DNA of 64,000 nucleotides from Ulota crispa (taxonomy: Eukaryota > Streptophyta > Bryopsida > Orthotrichales > Orthotrichaceae), in the NCBI GenBank assembly GCA_963920765.1, contig OY987243.1:3100001-3164000 (forward strand). Reading direction: 5' to 3'. A program made the position numbers and the translations under genes. The notes beneath the pieces are model-generated. The model was not told the DNA's origin. It made no database searches and saw only the letters and a list, made by a program, of their open reading frames with translations. Positions 1 through 12,171 of this stretch are shown in pieces. Numbering within the stretch: position 1 is the stretch's first letter; each line of letters opens with the position of its first letter.

Positions 1-2
1 TC

Positions 3-110
3 GAGGACTGGGAACTTGGAGATACACTGGGCGTCGTGACTCTTGGAATCGCAATTACGGCTGTTTATGTTACTTACCGTGCTTTACGCACAGCTCCCGA
101 TCACATTTGA
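3..110 (+). CDS. possible C-terminal end of a gene entering from the left edge (partial)
   Basis: An open frame runs from base 3 to a TGA at 108-110 and would encode 35 residues with a hydrophobic stretch (LGVVTLGIAITAVYVTY) and a short polar tail. GC is near 50%, above the flanking AT-rich DNA, which is the only hint that it is coding. It resembles a C-terminal tail anchor, but I do not recognise the family. It could equally be chance; the opposite strand is also open here without an ATG. The start lies outside the window. Confidence 0.3.
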   Translation, partial: EDWELGDTLGVVTLGIAITAVYVTYRALRTAPDHI

Positions 111-1126
111 GTTGACGAGCCTTTTCGATAAAACAACGTCTATGCATTTCGAGTTTTGCAGAGTATTAATGTAGTCTGTAGGAGTCCAATGTTTTTCATA
201 TTCGAATAACCAGTGATTACAAATTTTTGTTGCTGTGGATGGTCGATAGTTCTTTCTGAGACTGGGAGGCCTCATTATGACTCTTTTCTCTGAATCGTAG
301 CGAGTAACATTTGCCATTTTCCCTGAAGCCAGAAGTACTATATATTCAGCAATCAACTTGTTCCTCTTAGGTCACAAGTATGGCGAGCTTGTCATTTTGA
401 AAAATTCTAGATTGGCTGCATGTTTTATAATTGACTGCAGATTTAGTGTTAGATGTTTGAAACGTGGAGTTAGTGACAAAAGACGATTTGCAAATGATGT
501 GGAGACTGATCAAACTGTGGTAGATGAGACAGGATCTGGACCTGGATATGAGCGAATAAGCTCTATTGTGCAAGTTTGAGGATCCCCTTTTCTGTTAATT
601 CTTGGAAGTTTTTGAAAAATGTGGATTGAACATGTGTTTTACCGCTAACTCCCAAATCCTAGAAATGTTTATAACAATCAAGATAATTTTTCAAAAGTCT
701 TAACGGTAAGAAAGACAGGAGATTCACCACTAGGGGGCATATTATTATTCAATTGCTCAAATAGTGGAAGTTGTGGAAAGGGCTAAAAGCTAATGTCAAA
801 AATTGGTGAACCTTGTAAGAGGGAGGATTGGGTCCCATTCAACACCAAGGAAAATGGTGTCATGTGTTTCGATTGGATGGCAAAGCCAATCATGGGAAGG
901 CATGGGTGCATGAACATGATAATATTCTGTTTATTTTGTTGTTTTTTTCACCTTTTAAAGTTTATCCTATGTGCGATAGGTGACTTTTAAAACATTTTGT
1001 GCAAATGGATACTCTTCTCCATGATAGATAAGTCCGGTTGGTTTGAAACATTCTACGCATATTTTAGACTTTTTCACAAGATAACTGCAGGAAGTTCAAG
1101 TTGTAAACACACATCCTTTGAATTTA
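111..1126. other. AT-rich intergenic DNA, no supported gene
   Basis: Short open frames occur at 358-579 and 793-990, but they show no domain, repeat or codon signal that I recognise. It could include the 3' untranslated region of the putative left-edge gene. Confidence 0.5.
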
Positions 1127-1449
1127 GGAAAATTTTGATGGATACCCCTGAAGTTTGCAATATTTGCATAGATACCCATGCTTTTTCAGAAATTTCACAA
1201 ATATCCTTGGACCAAAACTTTCAAGTATTTATTTATTGTGCTTGTACTTTCTTCATAACCAATGTTGAAAGAAGAGACTGTAATGAAACAAAAAAGAAGC
1301 AATGTGGGCACAAAGGAAGAAGGGAAGTGGCATGCACATCAAAACAAACACCCAAAAATTATGATCCAAGGGTATTTGTGAAATTTTTAAGAAAGCAAGG
1401 GTATCTATGTAAATATTGCAAATTTTAGAGGTATCCATGAAATTATCCC
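1127..1449. mobile_element. foldback MITE, GGGAAAA family, copy 1
   Basis: The two halves are inverted copies of each other. The left arm reads GGAAAATTTTGATGGATACC and the right arm ends in the matching GGTATCCATGAAATTATCC. The flanking 9-mers TTGAATTTA (1118-1126) and CTGAATTTA (1450-1458) match at 8 of 9 positions, as expected for a Mutator-type target duplication. No transposase is encoded. The same arms recur at 14434, 14706, 21646, 49346 and 62912. Confidence 0.85.
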
Positions 1450-2261
1450 CTGAATTTACAAGCCTCTATAACCACTATGTTTTTTTCTTCGGTAGCAACT
1501 TAAAAGTAAGTTCTCACCTTTGCTAGTCAAAGATAAGGATTTAGAGTTTGAGGGAGAAAAATCACCATGCTACAATTTGTAGTCTTAATATACTAAGTGC
1601 TTATAATCGAATGTACAGAAAAACCATCTCAAAATTTCACTACAGTACTTCTCATACTGCCACATTTTTTGGGTGCAAACTGAACTGCGAAGTCAACAAT
1701 TGTATCGCACATAAACTTCAAAACAGTCCTCTATATTGCACTTTACAGTGATTCTTCACAAACCTAGAATTAGAGGGAAACCTTGAAACCTTCAGGGGTT
1801 TTCACCCTTGTCATTCCACCCATGTACACAGCAACATGGTTTTCATACTCTAGAAAATAGAAACATCAATAATTCTGCAGATTTATGAAAACTTGTAAAG
1901 TCCAAGGATTGACTGGAACGTTTTAATTATTGAATTGGGTCACCCAAGGACCAGTATAACATACAATAGATCAGTCACCATCCCCACCCCAAAGGCATCG
2001 CAATCCTTTCTTCACAAGTCATGCACCAACCACCGTCACCGAATGCAGCGAATGTCACCGACTTTCGAAGCCAAAGAACAAAAGTATCCTCGGGGGTCAG
2101 AGGGATTCTCGCCCAACCTTGTAGGAAGGATTGTCAACGAATGGCCGCCTGCTGTTTTCACCGACAAAATTACATTCTGGACAGCCTCAGTTCTTCTCTC
2201 TCTCCCTCATAGCAAAGAGAGAGAGACGCCAAGCGTGGTATTCACAGCTCTCGCATTGCAT
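1450..2261. other. intergenic DNA and 3' untranslated region of the chelatase gene
   Basis: No independent gene is visible. The stretch from roughly 1930 to 2261 lies just downstream of the minus-strand CHLH stop codon and has higher GC, so it is probably its 3' untranslated region. The exact polyadenylation site cannot be set. Confidence 0.5.
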
Positions 2262-5200
2262 CTACTTGTCAATGCCTTCTATCCTGTCTTCCACATCCTG
2301 GTACAATTGCTTCAGCTTCTCCAGATTCTCCTCCGATGTGTCCCAGTATCCTCGGCCATTGGCTTCCAGGAATGTGGACACCAGCTTGCGGAAGGAATTC
2401 GGGTTGGTCTCCAACAACCTCTTCTGCATCTCCTCGTCATTGATGAATGTGTTGTTCGCTTCCTCGTACACCCAGTTGTCAACCTGCAGAAAGGTGCCAC
2501 ACTTTCAGAACTGACAATAAAAGAGTTTGTAAAACCAGCACTTCATCTTCCCGGTTTTAATAACTATTGGATTTGATTTTTTTATATGAGACATGGAAGA
2601 AAGCCTTTTACTCACATTGCCAGACGTTGCGCTCCAGCCCATGGTGTTGGTGAGCCGCTTCTCAATCTCACGCACGCCCTCGTATCCGCTAGACAACATG
2701 CCCTCGTACCACTTGGGGTTAAGCATCTTGGTCCTGGCGTCCAGTCGCACCGTCTCTGCCAAGGACCGAACCTGGGCATTAGCAGTGGTGGTATCCGCAA
2801 TGTAGGAATTCGGCCTCTTCTTGTCAGGCCTCAAGCTCTGCACAAGCTTGGTGGGGTCGGAGTCGAAGTAATGGCTGACATCGGTCAACGAGATTTCCGA
2901 CGAGTCGAGGTTCTGGAAAGTAGCCTCGGCGGTTGCCAGGGCGGATTCGAAGATCTGCCTCTTCTCGCTCATCCCAGCGCCAGGAGCATCGCTGTCGAAA
3001 GCAAACGACTTTCGTGACAAGTACATGTCTTGCAGTTGCTTCTCATCGTTCCAGGAAGAGTTTTCCACAGCCAGGTTCACGTTGGACGAGTAGGATCCCG
3101 AGGCGTTTGAGTAGATCCGTGTTGCAGCTTCACGGAGGGACACTCCCAAAGTCTCTACTTGCTCCTGGGCGTGCTTGCGGACAAAGTTCATCTCCACTGG
3201 CTCGTCTAGCTCCGCCACTGTCTTCACTGCCCTGTCCAGCAGGTTCATCTGCAACCCATGGACAATCTGTGACGTCAGGCATCAACAAAGAACGGAATTC
3301 ACTATCTAACAGTGTGATAAAATATTTATTTATTAAAGGATTATTATATGCAGAAAGAGCATGGAGAAGGAGGCGCGCGTGGTTACTGGCATGTCAACAA
3401 CAACCCTCAGATTATTCAGTACATTTCTCTAAAGTTGTTTAGTTCTAATTCAATGGACAGAAGCAAGCAAGCATCATTGGGGAGGCATTGCAAACTAACC
3501 TGGTTGATGAACAGGTCCCTGAACACGCCAGAGCAGTTGACCACAACGTCGATACGAGGACGTCCAAGCTCTTCGAGAGGAACTGGTTCGATCTTGTTCA
3601 CCCTGCCCAGGGCATCAGGCAAGGGGCGAACACCGACCATCCACAAGACTTGGGCAAGTGACTCGCCGTAAGTTTTGATGTTATCCGTTCCCCAGAGCAC
3701 AAGAGCAATCGTCTCGGGATACTTTCCTCCATTTTCAATCTTCTGGCGCTCCAACAGACGATCCACAACGATCTTGGCGCTCGCGAGCGCAGCAGCCGTG
3801 GGAATAGCCTGTGGGTCCAAGGCATGGATGTTCTTCCCTGTTGGCAACACCTTTGGGTTCCGGATGGGATCGCCTCCGGGCCCGGGCTCCACAAACTTGC
3901 CTTCCAAAGCTTGCTTCAAGCCACCCAGCTCGTTATCGGCCACCACCTGTTTCAAGCAGAACGCCAGAAACTGGAAGAGAGTGTTCAGCTTGACCTGGTC
4001 GACGTTCTTGTACTTGGTGTTGCGCAAAGCGTCCATCCATAGCTCCTTCTTCGAGAATCCAAACAGGTTTGCGAGTGCAGGCTGCACATTCACGACCTGT
4101 CCGGCTTTGTTCGTCGTCTTTGATACGAACGCGCCCACAACCTCCCTGGACGTCTGAGTAATATCGTTCAGGAGGGTGACATCAGCCAGCACGCCACGGT
4201 CGGAGCTTCTGTAGATGTCCTCAATTTCACGCCCTACGGATTGAGCCAAGAGCCCAGGCAAGCCGCAGATTTCCTCCTCCGGCCTGTCAATAGCAGCAAT
4301 GTTCACCAGAGTTGCAACAGCCTCCTCAGCACTCGGGGGTTCGCCAATGACGTGAAGACCGCAGGGCAGGAGACGAGATTCAATCTCCATCAACTTTCCA
4401 TACACCCTGCCTACAACCGTGTCACGATCATCAGATGAAAGCTCCGCTTCTTCGCTCGGCAGTACCACATCCTTGTCCAAGTTGCACTGTTTGGCAGTAC
4501 TGATGATACTTGAGACAATCTGAGCACCGCGACCAGAGTCCTTTAGTGACTGATACGATGAGATGAGCTCGCTCAGCTGTTTCAAACCCTTATACAAACC
4601 GGCGTTCTCAGCAGGAGGGGTGAGGTAGCTGATTGTATTGGCGTAACTACGTCTCTTAGCAATGGTAGCCTCCGAAGGGTTGTTCGCTGCGTAGTAGTAG
4701 ATGTTGGGAATGTTGCCGATTAGAGAGTCCGGATAGCAGATATCGCTCATGCCCACCTGCAAGCCAGAACAGTCTCAGACGAGTAAACGAAAGTGGCTAA
4801 AAATCTCCAAACAAGCACTGCACTCAAATATTAAGAAGACCTCTCTCTGAGCTGACAGTAAAGAATATCTCGCACACCTGCCAGACTGTAGCAAAATTGC
4901 CACAACCATTCATTCAAGCAACGTTGTAGTGAAACATTCGGACCCAGCCCTAAGATGTAGCAATGTGAACCAACCTGCTTTCCAGGCATAAATTCCAATG
5001 AACCGTGAGTTCCAAAGTGCAGGACAGCATCAGCTTGGAAAATCTTCTCCAGGAAAGTGTAGTACGCAGCAAATCCATGGTGAGGGCTAGCAGACTTGGA
5101 GAAGAGGAGCCGCATCGGATCACCTTCGTATCCGAAAGTAGGTTGAACACCGATGAAGATGTTGCCGAACTGCTTGCCGTACACGATGAGGTTCTGCCCA

Positions 5201-8133
5201 TCAGAGTTTAGTGTTCCTGGAGCCTTACCCCAGCTCTCTTCCAGAGCCTTGGCGTAAGGTGTCAATTGGTAATACTCTCTAGTGGGCATCTTGTATGCAA
5301 TGTTCAAATCAGGGCTGCTGAACCTGGCTTCCTTGTCGTGAATCACTTCTTCAATAAGAGCCTCGGATGACTCTGGCAGTCCTTCCACGTTGTAACCGTC
5401 CGCCTTGAGCTCCCTCAAGACGCTGTAAATGGAGGAGAACACGTTCAAGTAGGCAGCCGTGCCGACGTTGCCTTTGTCTGGTGGGAAGCTGAAGACGGTG
5501 ATGGCCAACTTCTTCTCTGCCTTGGACAAGCGTTTGAGATTGGCCCACTTTATAGCACGGGTGCACAGCTGGTCGACACGGTCATGGAGAGCATGGGATT
5601 TCCCTGCAAAGCAACGAAATACATATTACTGCATAAAAACTTTAAATACGAGCACTTCCGTAACCATAAAAGTTCCTGGTGAAGGTCGTGATCATTGCTT
5701 TCAACACATGACAGGATTCCTCAAAAAGAAGTTTAGAATCGGCGCCGGGACGAACCAGTAGATAACGAAACAGTGACGACATTAAACATACCTGTGCGAC
5801 TATCACGCCCAGAGAACACGATTGGCTCCAATCCTCCGTCCAGCTCAGGAAGAGCGACTTGAAGGGCGACCTGAATGGGGTGCAATCCCAACGAGCTGCC
5901 CAACCACTCTTCGGTAGTTTGGAACACCAAAGGAAGAGCAACGAGATACGGCACATTCAGCTTCGACAATGCTTCTATGGCCTTGGGATGATCCTGGCTT
6001 GCAGGGCCTCCCACCAATGCAAAACCAGTCAAAGAGACCACTGACTGGACCAGAGACTTCTTCGAGATAGGGTCGTAGAAGAATCTATCCACAGGACCAG
6101 AGAAGTCAAGTCCGCCTGACAGACAAAGGACATCACAATACCATACAACAACATAAGAGAGAGATTCACCAAACCAACATGTCTTTCGAGTAAAACAATA
6201 AACTGATATTGTCACAGCAGATAAAAGTTACTAATATGTGCACACCAAGAAATATGAAAACATTCTCACCTGCAAAAATGGGCACAACCTTCGCACCCCT
6301 GGCCTCCATCTCCATGATGACAGCGGCATAGTGACCTTCATCGCCAGTCACGATGTGACTCCGTTGCAATACAATGCCCACAACCGGAGCTGTGGGATCC
6401 TTGAGGGCTTCGTTGGCATCACGCCGGGTTCCGTACCAGTTGAGATACTCCTTGATGTCATCGTACATTTGGGGTGCCATTGGATGCCAAATTCCGGTAT
6501 CCAGAAATACGACAGGATCATTATACTTCATCTTCGAGTCCGTCAACGACGGCACGTAAGCTTTCGAGATCATAACGAGAAAATTCTCAATGTTCTCCGG
6601 TGAGCCGCCGAGCCAGAACTGCAGACTCATCATGAAGTTCCTCGCATCTTGCGCCTTATCAGTCGGCAAGTACTTCAACACTTTGGGCAAAGTGCGAATG
6701 AGCTTCAGCATCCCTTCCTCAAAGTTGCCCACATTCTCCTTCCTCTTGCGCCTCATGAACTGCGCAATAGCACTCTTCGATTGTCCCAGTTGCGACATGG
6801 AGAATGTGCCGAGCTTGTTCAACCGCATGACTTCGGGCATGGATGGGAACACCACCACTGCGTCCAACCTGTCCCTGTTGGCTTCCACCACCTCCTTCAC
6901 CTTCTGCGCCAGCTCCTCCACGAAAATGAGAGAGCCGATGAAGACATTGGCATCGCCGACGTCCTTCTTGAAGGTCTCGAAGTTGTCCTTGTCTCGAAGC
7001 TCCTCGACCAGGTAGCCCACCACCTCCACAAGGACCTCCTTGCGAGTTCTGTTGATGTTCCTCACGGCAGCGGACAGGGACGATTGGTACTGCGCTTCCA
7101 GCACCACGTACACCACCTTCACTACCGGCACACCGGGCCGAGATTCCGGCACTATGCGTCTCACTTCCGGCCGTGTTTGCGTGAACATGCCACCACCACC
7201 GCCCATCATCGACCTGGTGGCCACTTTCCTTTGCTCCTTGCGAGCGCCTTGAGCGGCCGGGACCGCCACTGCCGCGCCATAGATATCAGACTACAAACAA
7301 AACAAAGGAAGTGCACATACAATCAGGTGTAATTCAACAACACAAGCTTTGCCGTCACATCTCAAATACTTAATCATCACAGATATGAGTAAAATAGGTT
7401 TGAAATTGAAACTAAGAAAATGTAACTGATACGACGTCTTAAGATTGCGAGAATGTTCAATAGCTGAAGCGTCCATGCCTATCCACAAATTTGCATAGAC
7501 ATCCTCTGCGAAAAACTACAAAAACTTGTAAAGTATCCAGCATATGCAATTTCTTATAATGCATTGGAGTATGATTGATAACCAGGATAAGATGTGCAAG
7601 AATTCAGTGACTCTGATAATTGAGAAACACACTGGAGCCACGAGTACCTTAGAATTCAAATTACGTTCACTAAATCTTTAAACGTTTTCGGAGATGACTA
7701 CAGCAGAACAAAAATCAAGAGGATGCGAGGACTATAATCTACTTTTCCCCGCTGGAACAGGCGAGGCGGCTCAAACTAGAACTCAAATTGCATGCAACAC
7801 CTTCATATTCGAATGTGACTACAGCATATCCAAAATTAATGGAAGACCAAGCAGAAAGCTTTCATTGTTCCTCGGGAAGGGGGAGGAACACGAAGCGAGC
7901 CAATGCAAGCAAAGGGTTAGTAATGATGGAGATAATGAACGACGGGCTGGATTGGTTACCTTAGCGGACGACTTCGCAAGGGCGGTTTGGCTGGCAAACG
8001 ACGTGCAGTGGCTCATGGCGAGAGAGTCCACATTAGTTCCACGCCTCAGTCCGGCGGAGCTGGCATGAGGAGCAGCAATGGAGGCCCTCGCAGCCTCACT
8101 CCTCGTGAGGGAGAGGTTAGCCACTCCGGCCAT
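2262..8133 (-). CDS. CHLH: magnesium chelatase subunit H, chloroplast precursor
   Basis: Catalytic porphyrin-binding subunit of Mg-chelatase; with ChlI and ChlD it inserts Mg2+ into protoporphyrin IX in the plastid, the first committed step of chlorophyll synthesis. Seven exons with GT-AG introns join in frame: 8133-7960, 7290-6270, 6115-5792, 5603-4975, 4756-3500, 3248-2616 and 2483-2262. The product is 1419 residues, a little longer than the approximately 1380 of Arabidopsis CHLH/GUN5. Exon 1 encodes a 58-residue Ser/Ala-rich leader that fits a transit peptide. The N-terminal chelatase domain starts near residue 113, and the CobN-like core follows with conserved runs such as [14 protein letters not shown] and GGAAIGYG-independent family signatures like [14 protein letters not shown] and WSATSGN. 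The first ATG is taken at 8133; upstream open frame has no ATG. I see no lesion. GUN5-type plastid signalling is known for the family and is not shown here. Confidence 0.97.
7291..7959 (-). other. CHLH intron 1 (669 bp)
   Basis: This is the longest intron of the gene and separates the transit-peptide exon from the mature protein. The donor is AAG|GTAACC and the acceptor TTTGTAG. An open frame on the plus strand (7694-8068) crosses the exon boundary and is a shadow. I see no transposon in it. Confidence 0.85.
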
Positions 8134-8400
8134 GGTTACAGCAGCGCAGGAAGTCAATTTTCTCTACAAAAGAACAATCAATAGAGGAGGATGCGATGCA
8201 ACCAGATAGATAGATAGAAATTTCTAAGGAGAGTAGAGAATTGTGCGATCTAAGGATTGCCGCGGGGAGCGTCGCGATAGCGAGCTCTGTGCCTTCTGTC
8301 TGGGACTAGGAGATGGCGAGAGGAAGACGATGGATATTACGAGCCACCCGGCGAATCTCCGGGTGGATTCTCCTTTGGTGCCAAATGGACCAATCGTCGG

Positions 8401-8600
8401 TCTCCTCTTATCCTCGGCAGGGCCAATGGCCCGGTGCCTCTTATCTTCTCTCTGGCCCGCAACGGGGTGCAGGTGTTGTTGTGGGACGAGTCCGCGCTTG
8501 AATGCAACGTGTTGTTGCAGGTGTTGTTGCGAGAAGAGTCCGCGCTTGAGTTCTTCAGTATCGTACTCAAAATTGCTAAACCCTAAACCCGCCATCTTCA
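8401..8600 (-). promoter_or_regulatory. putative CHLH promoter/leader: I-boxes, CCAAT palindrome, short repeat and telo-box
   Basis: Read in the gene's direction, the block holds two GATAAG motifs (plus-strand CTTATC at 8407-8412 and 8440-8445) flanking the palindrome GGCCAATGGCC at 8421-8431. GATAAG (I-box) is known from light-regulated plant promoters. Two 34-bp near-repeats lie at 8468-8501 and 8516-8549, and the telo-box AAACCCTAAACCC at 8578-8590. These sites are seen directly; a role in CHLH expression is inference, and part of the block may be transcribed leader. Confidence 0.5.
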
Positions 8601-8632
8601 GCAGGACCAGCAACTTTGCGCTCTAGACTTAA

Positions 8633-8759
8633 GGGTATGTTCACACTTGGTGTTACGAGGAGTATTAGCAATATGAATGCAGTCCAAAGTTTTGGGTGTC
8701 CGAATGCATCTGATTTTCCTTTGCTAATATCCTTCCTAACACCAACTGTGAACATACCC
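8633..8759. mobile_element. Tourist-like MITE (PIF/Harbinger type), copy 1
   Basis: A 127-bp inverted repeat. The left end GGGTATGTTCACACTTGG pairs with the right end CAACTGTGAACATACCC, and the flanks read TTAA/CTAA, consistent with a TAA-type 3-bp duplication. A diverged relative lies at 41709-41832. It sits just upstream of the CHLH leader. It is too short to encode a protein. Confidence 0.75.
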
Positions 8760-9641
8760 TAAGTTTAACAGAGTTTAGTAATAAGGCTAAAATCTTATAA
8801 CTCATCTTTCACCTCTCTCTCGTATTTCGACAGTAGCTCTATATTGACTCGAACCTCGACATTTGTGCACTGTGTTGGTCGTCACCTCTTTCAGAATCCA
8901 TGCAATTAGTTCTCTTGTTGTTTAGAATTTCTAGGACCGCTTGAGGTCCACATTCCACAGTGTTTCTATTTTGCTGAATGTTAGGGTTCGGCTATTATCG
9001 GGTTCAACCCCTTCTCTTTCAATGCCGTTTCCGCAACTCAGAAACCTGCGAATGCAGCTGGGAAACTTGAAGGACCTTGCATAGGCATCAATGCAGGGCG
9101 AGGCTTTTGCACGTGATTGCAAATGCTCCGTGACGTCCTTTGATGGCAGAAAATTTCAACTTACGGTATCGTTCTTATATGAGATATGCGTGATAACCGT
9201 TGCATCAATCAAATCAATTTGAGTGTGAAAACTGTTGGGGTTAGGGGTACTATCCTCGTGGAATGAACCGTAACTTTCTTGGGCAACTTGGGATGGATCC
9301 TTTGTGAAGTACGAACACAGGCTCTTGCGAGGGTTATATCTTGGGAGGGAATACAGAACACCCCTGAGTTCCTCTGTTTCTAGCCAAGTAACCCTCGCAA
9401 CAAATCATTGTTGAAAGAAATTATCGACTGCCAAGTGCATAGAGTTTGGATTGCATTTACAATAATGGGATGCCCAACCAAATCGTGTAAACTGATTGAA
9501 TGAAATGTGTCAAGCAATCGATCTATTTGTACTTTAGCGGGATTCAAAGAGCTTGTGAGTCTGCACTAGGCTATTTCACAATCTATCAAAACTAAGTAAA
9601 GGTTAGACTGTCGATCGTTGTTTGAAGTCATTGACATATTG
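8760..9641. other. intergenic DNA upstream of CHLH
   Basis: No gene supported. A perfect G-box core CACGTG lies at 9110-9115, about 1 kb upstream of the CHLH start codon. The minus-strand open frame at 8931-9122 is unremarkable. Confidence 0.5.
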
Positions 9642-9645
9642 TTAA

Positions 9646-10391
9646 CCCAGGGCACCTTAAAAGTGGTAAATTCATTTTTATCCAAAACTAGCTTAAAAGT
9701 GGTACATGGCGAGAGTTAAAAGTGCTTATATCCACGTTCAATCATTTTATTCATTTTTTGTGTCTAAGAGCCTATTTGAGTCAAAAGCACAAATTGCTTG
9801 AACTGCAAAACACCTTCCAAGAACAAATTGGTAATGCACTTGCAGTATTAGTCTTTCTCCCATCCAAAGATGGAGAAGTCAGACTCCACAACACCTTCCA
9901 AGGACAAATTGGTAATGGATTTGCAGTATTAGTGTTTCTCCCATCCAAGGATGGAGAAGTCAGACTCCACAGATGCAGTATTTGGAAACAATGTGGTAAC
10001 ACCTCCTGCCCAATCACGCAGCACTTTGTATTGCTAACCAACATGGAGAGCATGGCTAGGCAGAAATCCAGCACAAGATTGTTTGATAGATGTCATCTTC
10101 AACTAAAAACAATCTACAAAAAATTGGAGAATGATAGATTAGAGAATGGTTTGTGAAAATGATCATCAAAAAATTGGACAATTGTAGAATGGAAAATAGT
10201 CTGTAATGCAGCAAAGAACCTTAGCCACATGTCACGGATGACATATTGATCATATCCTTCCATGGCTTCACTGACTTCCCTCCCATTGATGCCTCTCAAG
10301 TGGCCCTTAAAAGTGAGAAACGACTAGTCTTAAAAGTGGTAAAAGTGGCTTCTATTAATAAATTCCCACTTTTATTTTAAGGTGCCTTGTG
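9646..10391. mobile_element. TTAA-flanked element, 746 bp
   Basis: Terminal inverted repeats CCCAGGGCACCTTAAAA (left) and CACAAGGCACCTTAAAA (complement of the right end) are bounded by TTAA at 9642-9645 and 10392-10395. Inside, an 81-bp unit is duplicated (from 9809 and from 9890), and the motif TTAAAAGTGG recurs near both ends. The open frame 9722-10156 spans the duplication but matches no transposase I know. The right TTAA is shared with the next element. Confidence 0.75.
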
Positions 10392-10395
10392 TTAA

Positions 10396-11125
10396 CCCCT
10401 AAACACCCCAAAGGACCAAAATGGTCAAGGCATGATTTCACATGCTTGTTTGAGGTATTGGATCTAATTTTTTGACCTTGGCTGTAAACTACAATTATCA
10501 AGGCATCCAAGTAGTCCATGCAAGTGGGGTAATGGCAAGGTAAGCCAAATGTTATACAAGTGTCTCAAGAATCTTAATTGGGTGAAACACCATACAATGC
10601 ATGGTGGCAAGCAACATCTTACAAGCTACAACTGATCAATACTCATTGCAAGCTTCCTTGCATGTGCTTTGTGGTAGCAAGAAATTCATCAACAAGGGTC
10701 CAAGCATGTTCTAAACCCTTATCCAGACAACCCTCACCAATTATGCCGGTCATCATTTTCCACACAATAGCAATTTGAAGCCCTAAAACTTAACATACAA
10801 AAAGTACAATCTTCAATAATTTTCAAGTGTGTGCATTCAAATCTAATCTTGCTACTCAAAAATTTTGAAATGAATCGAGGGCTTATGGAATTTTGCAAAA
10901 ATCATTAAATAACAACTACCTGTCAAAAATTGAGATTTTACCATCACGTGTTGTTTGATCAAAAATTATAATCTCACATTTCCCGTGTCGTTTTATAGGT
11001 GTTCCACTATTTTCAATAGTCATTTTCTGTGGATCATTTGATTGATTGAGATTTGAGATGCGATGCATTAGTTCTAGGTCTCCCCAAACCCTGATTTTGG
11101 TGAAAATGGCATGGGCGCTTAGGGG
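10396..11125. mobile_element. TTAA/CCCC element, 730 bp
   Basis: The left end CCCCTAAACACCC and the complement of the right end CCCCTAAGCGCCC form an imperfect terminal repeat, flanked by TTAA at 10392-10395 and 11126-11129. CCC termini with a TTAA target are the known signature of piggyBac-type elements. There is no coding capacity; the frame at 10578-10778 is short and unrecognised. Confidence 0.75.
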
Positions 11126-11129
11126 TTAA

Positions 11130-12171
11130 AAGGAAGAGTACCTACTTCAGTTTCTGCTCCAAGTGATGAGCCTCAAGATCACAAATCTAAACAATGTGTA
11201 GTATAAAGGCCTAGTTTAGACTAGCAACTGGCCAAAGATTTCTCAAGCGTGATTGGTTGAACTTTGGCTTTTCTCCGCTGTCAAGTTTAGACTACGAGAT
11301 TGTCCAATACTTTTACATCCAACTTCACCACCCTTGGAACCACCATATATTGCCACGTCAACGACCAAGATAGTGAAGTTTTGGGGCCTGCTCCAAGGGT
11401 GGTAAAGTAATCGCACCCATACCTTAGCATTTAAGGGCATTTAAGGGTTTAGGGTACTTCAAAGTCTCGGAAAATTCAAGAATTTTTTTGTAGGGTTAGC
11501 CTTTCAACAAGCTATCATGGAATGTAATTTTTGTGAAAAAAAATATTGTAGATTATTTTATATTAAAGGGCAAAGTTGCAACTCATAAGTCCCTATTAGC
11601 AGCTCTAAACTACCCTTGAAGCTGCTTTGATGTGTTCCTATACATGTGCTTGACGGTCCCAATCCCAACCATCTCACATCAATTTAGCAATTGACATGTG
11701 ACAAGATTTTCTTGTGCAAGAGACATTCATTGCTCCACTTTGGGTTCACAATGAGTGGTGAACACCTCAAAAGTAGGGCTCCACTTTGGGGACTGCTCAT
11801 GTATGGGTGCTGTTACCTTACCAAACTTGTCCAGCAGAGACGCACTCTTGGATGACGCAGAATTCCAGGAAAAAGTTTGAGTCAAAAGAACCACCAGCAG
11901 GGGTGCCAGTTTTGCTACTTCGTCCTGCCGATAGTCTGAACCGGGCCTAAGTCACAAGGCATGGCGATCAGAGAACGGAGAAAGTGTGCTACGGACTCGG
12001 ATAAAACCAAACAATTCAAGATGAATTTCATCCGAATGTAATACACAACGTGCAGAGCTAAAAAGGCGAAGAAAGATGCGGTGCAACACTGGAGTCATTT
12101 GTTGGCAATACGAGCACAGCCACAGAGTGAGGAACACCAACAATCGCCAAAAAAATCTCAAATGAAAACTA
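11130..12171. other. intergenic DNA, no gene
   Basis: A weak inverted repeat (CTTCACCACCCTTGGA near 11321 against CTCCAAGGGTGGTAAAG near 11391) suggests another decayed MITE. The last few hundred bases before 12172 are probably the 3' untranslated region of the small minus-strand gene. Confidence 0.45.

Noticed and set aside
2586..7332. Long plus-strand frames opposite CHLH exons (for example 6649-7332, 227 codons)
   Set aside because: They are antisense shadows of the well-supported chelatase exons and show no family features of their own.
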